DNA of 64,000 bases from Rossellomorea vietnamensis. Lineage in GTDB: Bacteria; Bacillota; Bacilli; Bacillales; Bacillaceae_B. The stretch lies in the NCBI RefSeq assembly GCF_008180415.1, contig NZ_VTEI01000016.1:1-64000 (forward strand). The letters are read 5' to 3'. How positions within the stretch are numbered: position 1 is the first letter of the stretch; each line of letters starts with the position of its first letter. This document shows positions 26,401 to 35,848 of the stretch, in pieces. Position numbers and translations under genes: made by a program. Under the pieces are notes generated by a model. It was not told where the DNA came from and ran no database searches. It saw nothing but the letters and a program-made list of their open reading frames with translations.

Positions 26401-27045
26401 GAGCTTCATCTTGGTATGGCAGCGAGATATCTGGGAATTCATGTTGCATCACCAGTATTTGATGGTGCGCGTGAGGAGGATGTCTGGTCCACTATCGAAG
26501 AGGCAGGCATGGCGAGAGATGCCAAGACTGTCCTGTACGACGGACGTACCGGCGAGCCATTCGATAATCGTGTGTCAGTCGGTATCATGTATATGATCAA
26601 GCTTGCTCACATGGTTGACGATAAGCTTCATGCCCGTTCAACTGGGCCATACTCACTTGTTACACAGCAGCCGCTTGGCGGTAAAGCCCAATTCGGCGGA
26701 CAGCGTTTCGGTGAGATGGAAGTATGGGCTCTTGAAGCATACGGAGCCGCTTATACACTGCAGGAAATTCTTACAGTCAAATCGGATGATGTTGTCGGTC
26801 GTGTGAAGACTTATGAAGCTATTGTCAAAGGTGAAAATGTACCTGAACCAGGTGTTCCGGAATCATTCAAAGTATTGATCAAAGAACTTCAAAGTTTAGG
26901 TATGGACGTTAAAATCCTTTCAAGCAATGACGAAGAAATCGAAATGCGTGACATGGAAGATGAAGATGAATCACAGCAGGCAGATACTTTAAATATCGCA
27001 GACAAGGATCAACAAGAATCCGAAACAGTTGGGTCGAAAGAATAG
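23488..27045 (+). CDS. rpoB: DNA-directed RNA polymerase subunit beta
   Basis: This 1185-aa catalytic subunit is matched from end to end. The rifampicin region reads [20 protein letters not shown] then [12 protein letters not shown], the wild-type sensitive form. The C-terminal [20 protein letters not shown] and [20 protein letters not shown] segments contact beta'. I take the TTG at 23488 (TTG ACA GGT), 8 nt after GAGGGGTGA; the GTG at 23479 overlaps that ribosome-binding site. An acidic variable tail ends the protein. Confidence 0.97.
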   Translation: [1185 protein letters not shown]

Positions 27046-27100
27046 CCGGATTCGGAGCAATTAGGGTTAGAACCTGTAGATTAAAAGGGAGGTAGGCCCC

Positions 27101-30100
27101 TTGCTAGATGTTAATAACTTTGAATATATGAAAATCGGCCTTGCATCACCTGACAAGATTCGTTCTTGGTCATTTGGTGAAGTCAAGAAGCCGGAAACTA
27201 TCAACTATCGTACGTTAAAACCTGAAAAGGACGGTTTGTTCTGCGAGCGTATTTTCGGACCAACAAAGGACTGGGAATGCCACTGCGGAAAATACAAGCG
27301 TGTCCGTTATAAAGGTGTAGTCTGTGACCGATGCGGAGTAGAGGTTACAAAAGCGAAAGTGCGCCGTGAAAGAATGGGGCACATCGAGCTTGCGGCGCCT
27401 GTATCGCATATCTGGTACTTTAAAGGAATTCCAAGCCGTATGGGACTTGTCTTAGACATGTCCCCCCGCGCTTTGGAAGAAGTCATCTACTTCGCTTCCT
27501 ATGTAGTAACAGAGCCGGGAGATACTGCTCTTGAGAAAAAGCAGCTTCTTTCTGAAAAAGAATATCGTGCATACCGTGAAAAATATGGTGTGAAGTTCCA
27601 AGCGGCAATGGGTGCCGAGGCAATCAAGAAGATTTTGCAGGACATCGACCTCGATAAAGAAGCCGATTTCCTGAAAGAAGAATTGAAAACTGCTCAAGGC
27701 CAGCGTCGTACTCGTGCAATCAAAAGACTGGAAGTAGTAGAATCATTCAGGAACTCAGGAAATGATCCTGATTGGATGATCCTTGATGTTCTGCCAGTAA
27801 TCCCTCCAGAGCTGCGCCCGATGGTACAGCTTGACGGTGGACGCTTTGCGACATCAGACCTTAATGATCTGTATCGCCGTGTAATCAACCGTAATAACCG
27901 CTTGAAGCGTTTATTGGATCTTGGCGCACCGAGCATCATTGTTCAAAATGAAAAGCGTATGCTTCAAGAAGCAGTAGATGCACTGATCGATAATGGACGA
28001 AGAGGCCGTCCTGTAACGGGTCCTGGTAACAGACCGTTAAAATCCCTTTCTCATATGCTTAAAGGGAAACAGGGACGTTTCCGTCAAAACCTTCTTGGAA
28101 AGCGTGTTGACTACTCAGGCCGTTCGGTAATCGTTGTTGGTCCTAACCTGAAGATGTATCAGTGCGGACTTCCAAAAGAAATGGCCCTTGAATTGTTCAA
28201 ACCTTTCGTTATGAAGGAACTTGTCGAAAAAGGCATTGCGCACAACATTAAAAGTGCGAAACGCAAAATCGAAAGAATTCAGCCTGAAGTATGGGATGTC
28301 CTTGAAGAGGTAATCAAAGAGCACCCTGTACTGCTTAACCGCGCCCCGACTCTTCACAGATTGGGAATCCAGGCATTTGAACCGACATTGGTAGAAGGAA
28401 GGGCAATCCGCCTTCATCCGCTTGTATGTACTGCTTATAACGCAGACTTCGACGGTGACCAAATGGCGGTCCATGTACCTTTATCATCTGAAGCGCAGGC
28501 TGAAGCAAGAATGCTGATGCTCGCAGCTCAAAATATCCTTAACCCGAAAGACGGTAAACCGGTTGTAACTCCATCACAGGATATGGTTCTTGGTAACTAC
28601 TACCTGACAATGGAACGCGAAGATGCCAAAGGGGAAGGAACCACTTACAGCAATGCTAACGAAGCCCTGATTGCCTACCAGAACGGTTATGTACATCTGC
28701 ATTCCCGTATCGCGGTAGCAGCATCATCGCTTAATAATAAAACGTTCACTGAAGAACAAAACAAACAGCTTCTATTGACTACTGTCGGAAAAATTGTCTT
28801 TAATGAAATTCTTCCTGACAGCTTCCCGTTCATCAATGAGCCGACTCAGAGCAACCTGGAAACAGTAACTCCTGAGCAGTACTTCGTTGACCCTAAAACG
28901 GACATCAAAGAAGAGTTCAAAAATAGAGAACTGATCAATCCATTCAAAAAAGGATTCCTTGGGAATGTCATCGCCGAAGTCTTCAAACGCTTTGCGATCA
29001 CAGAAACATCCCGCATGCTTGACCGCATGAAGGATCTTGGGTTTAAATACTCTACTAAAGCAGGTATCACCGTTGGTATCGCCGATATCGTCGTACTGGC
29101 CGAGAAAGAAGAGATCCTGACAGAAGCCCAATCTAAAGTGGACAACGTGCTGAAGCAGTTCAAACGTGGTCTGATCACGGAAGATGAGCGTTATGACAGA
29201 GTAATCTCTATCTGGAGTGCTGCCAAGGATACAATCCAAGGCAAGCTGATGGCTACCCTTGACCGAAGCAACCCTATCTTCATGATGAGTGACTCAGGTG
29301 CCCGTGGTAATGCATCCAACTTCACTCAGCTTGCAGGTATGCGCGGACTCATGGCCAACCCGGCTGGACGTATTATCGAGCTTCCAATCAAGTCAAGTTT
29401 CCGTGAAGGCCTGACAGTACTTGAGTACTTCATATCCACTCACGGTGCCCGTAAAGGTCTTGCCGATACGGCGCTTAAAACAGCTGACTCTGGTTACCTT
29501 ACACGCCGTCTTGTTGATGTTGCACAGGATGTTATCGTCCGTGAAGAAGATTGCGGAACGGACCGCGGCCTCCATGTTGCATCCATTAAAGATGGTACCG
29601 AAATCATCGAACCGCTTGAAGAGCGCCTGATCGGAAGATATTCCCGCAGAGCGATCAAGCACCCATCCACGGATGAAGTGATGGTTGAGGAAAATCAATT
29701 AATTACACAGGATCTTGCCAAGGCTATCATTGATGCAGGCATTGAAACTGTATATATCCGCTCCGCGTTCACTTGTAACACGCGTCATGGTGTATGTGAG
29801 AAGTGTTACGGCACCAACCTTGCTACCGGCCAAAAAGTCGAAGTCGGGGAAGCTGTCGGAATCATTGCAGCACAATCTATCGGTGAGCCGGGTACACAGC
29901 TTACGATGCGTACCTTCCATACAGGAGGGGTTGCAGGAGACGATATCACTCAGGGTCTTCCTCGTATCCAGGAGATCTTTGAGGCTCGCCATCCTAAAGG
30001 GCAGGCTGTCATCTCTGAAATTGAAGGTGTTATCACTTCTATTTCAGAAGGCAAGGACCGCCAATATGAAATCACTGTACAAGGCGAAGTAGAAACAAGG

Positions 30101-30694
30101 ACTTACACTGCTCCATATACGGCCCGCTTGAAATATGGTGTCAATGATCGGGTGATCAGAGGTGAGGGAATCACTGAAGGTTCCATCGATCCTAAAGAAC
30201 TATTGAAAGTCAAGGACGTAAACGCAGTGCAGGAATACCTGCTTCGTGAAGTACAAAAGGTTTACCGTATGCAGGGTGTTGAAATCGGCGATAAGCACGT
30301 AGAGGTTATGGTACGTCAAATGCTGAGAAAAGTCAGAGTAATCGATGCAGGTGAAACGGAAGTTCTGCCTGGTACATTGCTAGACATCCACCAATTTACG
30401 GACGCCAATGAAAAAGCCATTCTTGATGGGGATATACCAGCAACCGGACGTCCGGTATTGCTTGGTATCACAAAAGCCTCTCTTGAAACAGATTCATTCC
30501 TGTCAGCAGCATCCTTCCAGGAAACAACACGTGTCCTTACTGATGCAGCGATCAAAGGCAAGCGCGATGAATTGCTCGGCTTGAAAGAAAATGTCATCAT
30601 TGGTAAACTTGTTCCGGCTGGAACAGGAATGCAGCGTTACCGCAGAGCAGAACCATTGATGGAACAAAAAGAAGAAACAGTAACAGTAGAATAA
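27101..30694 (+). CDS. rpoC: DNA-directed RNA polymerase subunit beta'
   Basis: This 1197-aa subunit has an N-terminal zinc ribbon (CHCGKYKRVRYKGVVCDRC, about 60-78). The absolutely conserved metal-binding YNADFDGDQMAVHVPLS (about 445-461) supplies the three catalytic aspartates. The trigger-loop region follows the second zinc site (CNTRHGVCEKCYG) with QSIGEPGTQLTMRTFHTGG. TTG start with AAGGGAGGT upstream. It is co-transcribed with rpoB (55-bp gap). Confidence 0.98.
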   Translation: MLDVNNFEYMKIGLASPDKIRSWSFGEVKKPETINYRTLKPEKDGLFCERIFGPTKDWECHCGKYKRVRYKGVVCDRCGVEVTKAKVRRERMGHIELAAPVSHIWYFKGIPSRMGLVLDMSPRALEEVIYFASYVVTEPGDTALEKKQLLSEKEYRAYREKYGVKFQAAMGAEAIKKILQDIDLDKEADFLKEELKTAQGQRRTRAIKRLEVVESFRNSGNDPDWMILDVLPVIPPELRPMVQLDGGRFATSDLNDLYRRVINRNNRLKRLLDLGAPSIIVQNEKRMLQEAVDALIDNGRRGRPVTGPGNRPLKSLSHMLKGKQGRFRQNLLGKRVDYSGRSVIVVGPNLKMYQCGLPKEMALELFKPFVMKELVEKGIAHNIKSAKRKIERIQPEVWDVLEEVIKEHPVLLNRAPTLHRLGIQAFEPTLVEGRAIRLHPLVCTAYNADFDGDQMAVHVPLSSEAQAEARMLMLAAQNILNPKDGKPVVTPSQDMVLGNYYLTMEREDAKGEGTTYSNANEALIAYQNGYVHLHSRIAVAASSLNNKTFTEEQNKQLLLTTVGKIVFNEILPDSFPFINEPTQSNLETVTPEQYFVDPKTDIKEEFKNRELINPFKKGFLGNVIAEVFKRFAITETSRMLDRMKDLGFKYSTKAGITVGIADIVVLAEKEEILTEAQSKVDNVLKQFKRGLITEDERYDRVISIWSAAKDTIQGKLMATLDRSNPIFMMSDSGARGNASNFTQLAGMRGLMANPAGRIIELPIKSSFREGLTVLEYFISTHGARKGLADTALKTADSGYLTRRLVDVAQDVIVREEDCGTDRGLHVASIKDGTEIIEPLEERLIGRYSRRAIKHPSTDEVMVEENQLITQDLAKAIIDAGIETVYIRSAFTCNTRHGVCEKCYGTNLATGQKVEVGEAVGIIAAQSIGEPGTQLTMRTFHTGGVAGDDITQGLPRIQEIFEARHPKGQAVISEIEGVITSISEGKDRQYEITVQGEVETRTYTAPYTARLKYGVNDRVIRGEGITEGSIDPKELLKVKDVNAVQEYLLREVQKVYRMQGVEIGDKHVEVMVRQMLRKVRVIDAGETEVLPGTLLDIHQFTDANEKAILDGDIPATGRPVLLGITKASLETDSFLSAASFQETTRVLTDAAIKGKRDELLGLKENVIIGKLVPAGTGMQRYRRAEPLMEQKEETVTVE

Positions 30695-30769
30695 TTTTAT
30701 AATGCTCGGCGTTAAAAATTGTCTACAGGAATTTTAATATGATTTGACCGCTTTTCTGCTTCACTCTTA

Positions 30770-30853
30770 GATTGGAGCGTAAGGTGTACGATCTCCTGCG
30801 GGATAAGCTCGACAGGTGAGCCCAGCGGAGTCGTACACCTGGAGCGGAAATCA
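30770..30853 (+). repeat. Palindromic interspersed element, short form
   Basis: It shares ends with the 12131-12252 element (GATTGGAGCG, CTCCTGCGGGA, GACAGGTGAG, GAGCGGAAATCA). A perfect 10-bp inverted repeat AGGTGTACGA / TCGTACACCT closes the fold. It lies in the 298-bp rpoC-rplGB gap, where it might also stabilize or end rpoC mRNA. Confidence 0.8.
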
Positions 30854-30914
30854 TGAAAATTAATTTTTAGATGATATATAAGTACCCGCACTTATAAAAT
30901 ATTCATTTCTGTTG

Positions 30915-30943
30915 TTGACAATAGTTTTTTAAGATGATAATAT
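30915..30943 (+). promoter_or_regulatory. Promoter of the str operon (rplGB-rpsL-rpsG-fusA)
   Basis: TTGACA (30915-30920), a 17-bp spacer and TAATAT (30938-30943) lie 50 bp before rplGB. Confidence 0.82.
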
Positions 30944-30992
30944 ATTCAAGGTTGCTCCTATACTGTAACCTGTTACTTTGGAGGATGAAATA

Positions 30993-31241
30993 ATGTCTTA
31001 TGAAAAAGTATCACAGGCTAGTGAAATCATTGTAGGAACAAAGCAGACAGTCAAAGCTCTTAAAAATGGTCTTGTATCACTATTGGTTGTAGCTGATGAT
31101 GCTGATCACAAAGTAACTTCTAAGGTCATACAAACAGCCAATGAGATGGATGTTCCAGTGACACGAGTTGATTCCATGCGAAAGCTGGGGAAGTCATGCG
31201 GAATTGAAGTTGGAGCGGCAGCTGTTGCTATTATTAAGTAA
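30993..31241 (+). CDS. rplGB: L7Ae-family ribosomal protein-like YbxF (RplGB)
   Basis: This 82-aa L7Ae/L30e-fold protein, in this family a kink-turn RNA binder, sits before rpsL. The conserved core GTKQTVKALKNG and the C-terminal RKLGKSCGIEVGAAAVAIIK match B. subtilis YbxF closely. ATG 30993 has TTGGAGGATG upstream. Its role in ribosomes or RNA regulation is not settled. It heads the str operon. Confidence 0.94.
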   Translation: MSYEKVSQASEIIVGTKQTVKALKNGLVSLLVVADDADHKVTSKVIQTANEMDVPVTRVDSMRKLGKSCGIEVGAAAVAIIK

Positions 31242-31343
31242 AATAGTTTTTGCAGTTAGAGATCTGCAAAGACTTTGTTTTTACACAAAAATGAACCACC
31301 TGGATGTGTGGGCTTATAAAATATAAGAAGGGAGGATATTTAC

Positions 31344-31766
31344 ATGCCTACTATTAATCAATTAGTGCGTAAACCACGCCAGTCTAAATCAACAAAGTCA
31401 ACTTCACCTGCATTGAATAAAGGTTACAACAGCTTCAAAAAAGTGAACACTAACCTTTCTTCTCCACAAAAACGCGGTGTTTGTACTCGTGTTGGTACGA
31501 TGACTCCAAAGAAACCAAACTCAGCGTTGCGTAAATACGCTCGTGTACGTTTAACTAACGGAATCGAGGTAACTGCATACATTCCTGGGATTGGCCACAA
31601 TCTTCAAGAGCACAGTGTCGTGTTAATTCGCGGCGGACGTGTAAAGGATTTACCAGGGGTACGCTATCACATCGTTCGCGGTGCGTTGGATACAGCTGGA
31701 GTTGAAGGTCGTATGCAAGGCCGTTCTAAATACGGTACTAAGCGTCCTAAAGCAGCTAAAAAATAA
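31344..31766 (+). CDS. rpsL: 30S ribosomal protein S12
   Basis: This 140-aa decoding-centre protein contains VCTRVGTMTPKKPNSALRKY with the wild-type streptomycin-sensitive lysine, and the second conserved loop GGRVKDLPGVRYH. Start follows AAGGGAGGATATT. First classic gene of the str operon. Confidence 0.98.
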   Translation: MPTINQLVRKPRQSKSTKSTSPALNKGYNSFKKVNTNLSSPQKRGVCTRVGTMTPKKPNSALRKYARVRLTNGIEVTAYIPGIGHNLQEHSVVLIRGGRVKDLPGVRYHIVRGALDTAGVEGRMQGRSKYGTKRPKAAKK

Positions 31767-31817
31767 TAAAGAACTAATTTAACGAATAGATTATTTTCGT
31801 TGAAAGGAGGAAAACAC

Positions 31818-32288
31818 ATGCCACGTAAAGGTCCTGTAGCAAAAAGAGATGTACTTCCAGATCCAATGTACAATTCCAAATTAGTTTCTCGTCTAATCAA
31901 CAAAATCATGATTGACGGTAAGAGAGGTAAAGCTCAAAAGAAACTATACGCTGCGTTTGATCTAATCAGCGAGCGTTCTGGCAAAGATGCAATGGAAGTG
32001 TTCGACCAAGCTCTGAAAAATATCATGCCGGTATTGGAAGTAAGAGCACGTCGTGTTGGTGGTGCAAACTACCAAGTACCTGTTGAAGTTCGTCCTGAGC
32101 GTCGTACTACTTTAGGTCTTCGTTGGTTAGTAAACTACTCTCGTCTTCGCGGTGAAAAGACGATGGAAGAGCGTTTAGCTAATGAAATCCTTGATGCAGC
32201 AAACAACACAGGTGCTTCTGTTAAGAAGCGTGAAGATATGCACAAAATGGCTGAAGCAAACAAAGCGTTTGCTCACTACCGTTGGTAA
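31818..32288 (+). CDS. rpsG: 30S ribosomal protein S7
   Basis: This 156-aa primary 16S-binding protein of the 30S head begins MPRKGPVAKRDVLPDPMYNS. It has the conserved GGANYQVPVEVRPERRTTLGLRW region and ends in the HYRW tail. ATG 31818 follows GAAAGGAGG; an upstream in-frame start at 31800 is less likely because the ribosome-binding site would be inside it. Confidence 0.97.
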   Translation: MPRKGPVAKRDVLPDPMYNSKLVSRLINKIMIDGKRGKAQKKLYAAFDLISERSGKDAMEVFDQALKNIMPVLEVRARRVGGANYQVPVEVRPERRTTLGLRWLVNYSRLRGEKTMEERLANEILDAANNTGASVKKREDMHKMAEANKAFAHYRW

Positions 32289-32336
32289 TCTTCTACTATA
32301 TAAAATAATTTTCATTAATGGAAGGAGAAAGACGAC

Positions 32337-34415
32337 ATGCCTAGAGAGTTCTCCTTAGAAAAGACTCGTAATATCGGTATCATGGCTCACATCGATGCTG
32401 GTAAAACAACTGCAACAGAGCGTATCCTTTTCTATACTGGACGTATTCACAAAATCGGTGAAACTCACGAAGGTGCTTCTCAGATGGACTGGATGGAGCA
32501 GGAGCAGGAACGTGGAATCACGATCACATCTGCTGCGACAACAGCATCTTGGAAAGACCATCGTATCAACATCATTGATACACCAGGACACGTAGACTTC
32601 ACTGTTGAGGTTGAACGTTCCCTTCGTGTACTTGATGGTGCAGTAGCAGTTCTAGACGCTCAGTCTGGAGTTGAGCCTCAGACTGAAACAGTTTGGCGCC
32701 AGGCAACGACTTACGGTGTACCTCGTGTAGTATTCGTAAACAAGATGGATAAAATCGGTGCTGACTTCCTATACTCTGTAGGAACTATGCATGACCGTCT
32801 TCAAGCGAACGCTCATCCTATTCAGCTTCCAATCGGTGCTGAAGACGATTTCGAAGGAATCATCGACCTTGTAGAAATGAAAGCTTACTTCTATGAAGAT
32901 GATCTTGGTACACGTGCTGATGCTCGTGAAATCCCTGATGAGTATAAAGATCAAGCAGAAGAATACCGTGGTAAACTGATTGAAGCGGTTTCTGAACTTG
33001 ACGAAGAATTAATGATGAAATACCTTGAAGGCGAAGAGCTAACGAACGATGAATTGAAATCTGCTATCCGTAAAGCGACAAACACAGTAGAATTCTATCC
33101 AGTGCTTTGTGGTTCTGCCTTCAAAAACAAAGGTGTTCAGCTGCTAATCGATGCTGTCATCGATTATCTTCCGGCACCAACTGATGTTGCTGACATCAAG
33201 GGTATGCTTCCTGATACAGAAGAAGAAGTAACTCGTCCATCAACTGACGATGCACCATTCTCTGCATTGGCATTTAAGGTAATGACAGATCCTTATGTTG
33301 GTAAACTGACTTTCTTCCGCGTATATTCCGGAACACTTGATTCTGGTTCTTACGTACAAAACTCTACGAAAGGCAAGCGTGAGCGTGTAGGTCGTATCCT
33401 GCAAATGCATGCTAACTCTCGTGAGGAAATCTCAACAGTATATGCTGGAGATATCGCAGCTGCTGTTGGATTGAAAGATACATCAACTGGTGATACTCTA
33501 TGTGATGAAAAGAGCCTTGTAATCTTAGAATCCATGGAATTCCCAGAGCCTGTTATCTCTCTATCTGTTGAGCCTAAATCTAAAGCTGACCAAGATAAGA
33601 TGACGACTGCACTTCAAAAACTTCAAGAAGAAGATCCTACATTCCGCGCGCATACTGACCAGGAAACTGGACAGGTTATCATTGCGGGTATGGGTGAACT
33701 TCACTTGGATATCATCGTGGATCGTATGAGACGCGAATTCAAGGTTGAAGCTAACGTTGGTGCTCCTCAAGTATCTTATCGTGAAACATTCCGCGGTTCT
33801 GCTAAAGTTGAGGGTAAATTTGCCCGTCAATCAGGTGGTCGTGGACAATTCGGTCACGTTTGGATTGAATTCTCTCCAAATGAAGAAGGAAAAGGGTTCG
33901 AATTCGAAAACGGTATTGTTGGAGGGGTTGTTCCACGTGAATACATCCCAGCAGTACAAGCCGGTCTTGCTGACTCTATGGAGAATGGCGTTATCGCCGG
34001 TTATCCGTTAATCGATGTTAAAGCTAGACTAGTCGATGGTTCTTACCATGACGTCGATTCTTCTGAAATGGCATTTAAAGTAGCTGCATCCCTTGCACTT
34101 AAAAACGCAGTTTCTAAGTGTGATCCAGCTATCCTAGAGCCAATGATGAAGGTTGAAGTTGTTATCCCTGAAGAATACATGGGTGACATCATGGGTGATA
34201 TCACATCCCGTCGCGGACGTGTAGAAGGAATGGAAGCTCGCGGTAACGCGCAAGTAGTTAAATCCTTCGTCCCACTTTCTGAAATGTTTGGTTATGCAAC
34301 TTCATTGCGTTCTAACACGCAAGGTCGCGGAACATACTCTATGCACTTCGATCATTATGAAGAAGTTCCAAAATCAATCGCTGAAGAAATCATCAAAAAA
34401 AATAAAGGTGAATAA
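32337..34415 (+). CDS. fusA: Elongation factor G
   Basis: This 692-aa translocation GTPase has five domains. G motifs: AHIDAGKTT (P-loop, about 17-25), RGITITSA (switch I), DTPGHVDF (switch II) and NKMD. The domain IV tip includes SGGRGQFGHVWIEF and the C-terminal domain GDITSRRGRVEGME. Normal length and start (AAGGAGAAAGACG). Third main gene of the str operon; tuf follows after a structured 128-bp gap. Confidence 0.98.
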   Translation: MPREFSLEKTRNIGIMAHIDAGKTTATERILFYTGRIHKIGETHEGASQMDWMEQEQERGITITSAATTASWKDHRINIIDTPGHVDFTVEVERSLRVLDGAVAVLDAQSGVEPQTETVWRQATTYGVPRVVFVNKMDKIGADFLYSVGTMHDRLQANAHPIQLPIGAEDDFEGIIDLVEMKAYFYEDDLGTRADAREIPDEYKDQAEEYRGKLIEAVSELDEELMMKYLEGEELTNDELKSAIRKATNTVEFYPVLCGSAFKNKGVQLLIDAVIDYLPAPTDVADIKGMLPDTEEEVTRPSTDDAPFSALAFKVMTDPYVGKLTFFRVYSGTLDSGSYVQNSTKGKRERVGRILQMHANSREEISTVYAGDIAAAVGLKDTSTGDTLCDEKSLVILESMEFPEPVISLSVEPKSKADQDKMTTALQKLQEEDPTFRAHTDQETGQVIIAGMGELHLDIIVDRMRREFKVEANVGAPQVSYRETFRGSAKVEGKFARQSGGRGQFGHVWIEFSPNEEGKGFEFENGIVGGVVPREYIPAVQAGLADSMENGVIAGYPLIDVKARLVDGSYHDVDSSEMAFKVAASLALKNAVSKCDPAILEPMMKVEVVIPEEYMGDIMGDITSRRGRVEGMEARGNAQVVKSFVPLSEMFGYATSLRSNTQGRGTYSMHFDHYEEVPKSIAEEIIKKNKGE

Positions 34416-34457
34416 TTGATTTATTCGCTGTAATCAAGTATAAATACTAGTGTAAGC

Positions 34458-34500
34458 TATGGTGTCTAAGAAGGTGGTACCCCGCCTTCTGGCAGCCATA
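34458..34500 (+). other. Hairpin in the fusA-tuf gap
   Basis: AGAAGG and CCTTCT (around 34468-34490) pair around a GGTACC core, with outer ATGG / CCAT pairing. There is no T-run, so it is not a standard terminator. It may mark an mRNA-processing site or a leader before the strongly expressed tuf. Confidence 0.4.
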
Positions 34501-34543
34501 TAAAATATACTTAATTTTTTATAATTTAAAGGAGGATTTCCAA

Positions 34544-35734
34544 ATGGGTAAGGAAAAATTCGATCGTTCCAAGGAACATGCTAATATCGGTACAATTGGT
34601 CACGTTGACCATGGTAAAACTACATTAACAGCTGCTATCACAACTACTTTGCATAAGAAGTACGGCCGTGGAACAGCTATGGCTTATGACCAAATTGATG
34701 GTGCTCCAGAAGAAAGAGAGCGCGGTATCACAATCTCTACTGCACACGTTGAGTACGAAACAGATACTCGCCACTATGCACACGTTGACTGCCCAGGACA
34801 TGCTGACTACGTTAAAAACATGATCACTGGTGCTGCTCAAATGGACGGCGGAATCCTAGTTGTTTCTGCTGCTGATGGCCCAATGCCACAGACTCGTGAG
34901 CACATCCTTCTTTCTCGTCAAGTTGGTGTACCATACCTAGTAGTATTCATGAACAAATGTGATATGGTAGACGACGAAGAGTTGCTTGAACTTGTAGAAA
35001 TGGAAGTTCGTGACCTTCTTTCTGAATACGATTTCCCTGGTGATGATGTACCAGTAATCAAAGGTTCTGCTCTTAAAGCTCTTGAAGGAGAAGCTGAGTG
35101 GGAAGAGAAAATCTACGAACTAATGGAAGCTGTTGACAGCTATATCCCAACTCCAGAGCGTGACACTGAAAAGCCATTCATGATGCCTGTTGAGGATGTA
35201 TTCTCAATCACTGGCCGTGGTACAGTTGCAACTGGACGTGTAGAGCGTGGACAAGTTAAAGTTGGAGACACTATCGACATCATCGGTCTTTCTGAGGAGC
35301 CAAAATCTACTACTGTAACTGGTGTAGAAATGTTCCGTAAGCTTCTTGACTATGCAGAAGCTGGTGACAACATCGGAGCTCTTCTTCGTGGGGTAGCTCG
35401 TGAAGACATCCAACGTGGTCAAGTACTTGCTAAGCCAGGTACAATCACTCCACACACTAACTTCAAAGCTGAAGTTTATGTTCTTTCTAAAGAAGAGGGT
35501 GGACGTCACACTCCATTCTTCACTAACTACCGTCCTCAGTTCTACTTCCGTACAACTGATGTAACTGGTATCTGTAATCTTCCTGAAGGCGTAGAAATGG
35601 TTATGCCTGGAGATAACATCGAAATGACAGTTGAACTAATCTCTCCAATCGCTATCGAAGAAGGTACTAAATTCTCTATCCGTGAGGGTGGACGTACTGT
35701 AGGCGCTGGAGTAGTTGCTACTATCCAAGAGTAG
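34544..35734 (+). CDS. tuf: Elongation factor Tu
   Basis: This 396-aa GTPase delivers aminoacyl-tRNA. P-loop GHVDHGKT (about 19-26), switch I RGITISTAHVEYET, DCPGHADYVKNM and NKCD are all intact, and domains 2 and 3 are complete. AAAGGAGGATTT precedes the ATG. Its codon bias (GGT, CGT, GTA, AAA) is that of the most highly expressed genes. A strong terminator closes the str operon. Confidence 0.99.
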   Translation: MGKEKFDRSKEHANIGTIGHVDHGKTTLTAAITTTLHKKYGRGTAMAYDQIDGAPEERERGITISTAHVEYETDTRHYAHVDCPGHADYVKNMITGAAQMDGGILVVSAADGPMPQTREHILLSRQVGVPYLVVFMNKCDMVDDEELLELVEMEVRDLLSEYDFPGDDVPVIKGSALKALEGEAEWEEKIYELMEAVDSYIPTPERDTEKPFMMPVEDVFSITGRGTVATGRVERGQVKVGDTIDIIGLSEEPKSTTVTGVEMFRKLLDYAEAGDNIGALLRGVAREDIQRGQVLAKPGTITPHTNFKAEVYVLSKEEGGRHTPFFTNYRPQFYFRTTDVTGICNLPEGVEMVMPGDNIEMTVELISPIAIEEGTKFSIREGGRTVGAGVVATIQE

Positions 35735-35756
35735 TTCTTACTCTTAGATTCATACT

Positions 35757-35792
35757 AAAGCAGATGGGATCCGGAGCCCATCTGCTTTTTTG
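35757..35792 (+). terminator. str operon terminator after tuf
   Basis: AGCAGATGGG and CCCATCTGCT form a 10-bp perfect stem followed by TTTTTT. Confidence 0.95.
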
Positions 35793-35848
35793 TATGGTTT
35801 GATAAGTATATATGTAGAAATCATGCAGGAGCTCAATGGAAATACACA

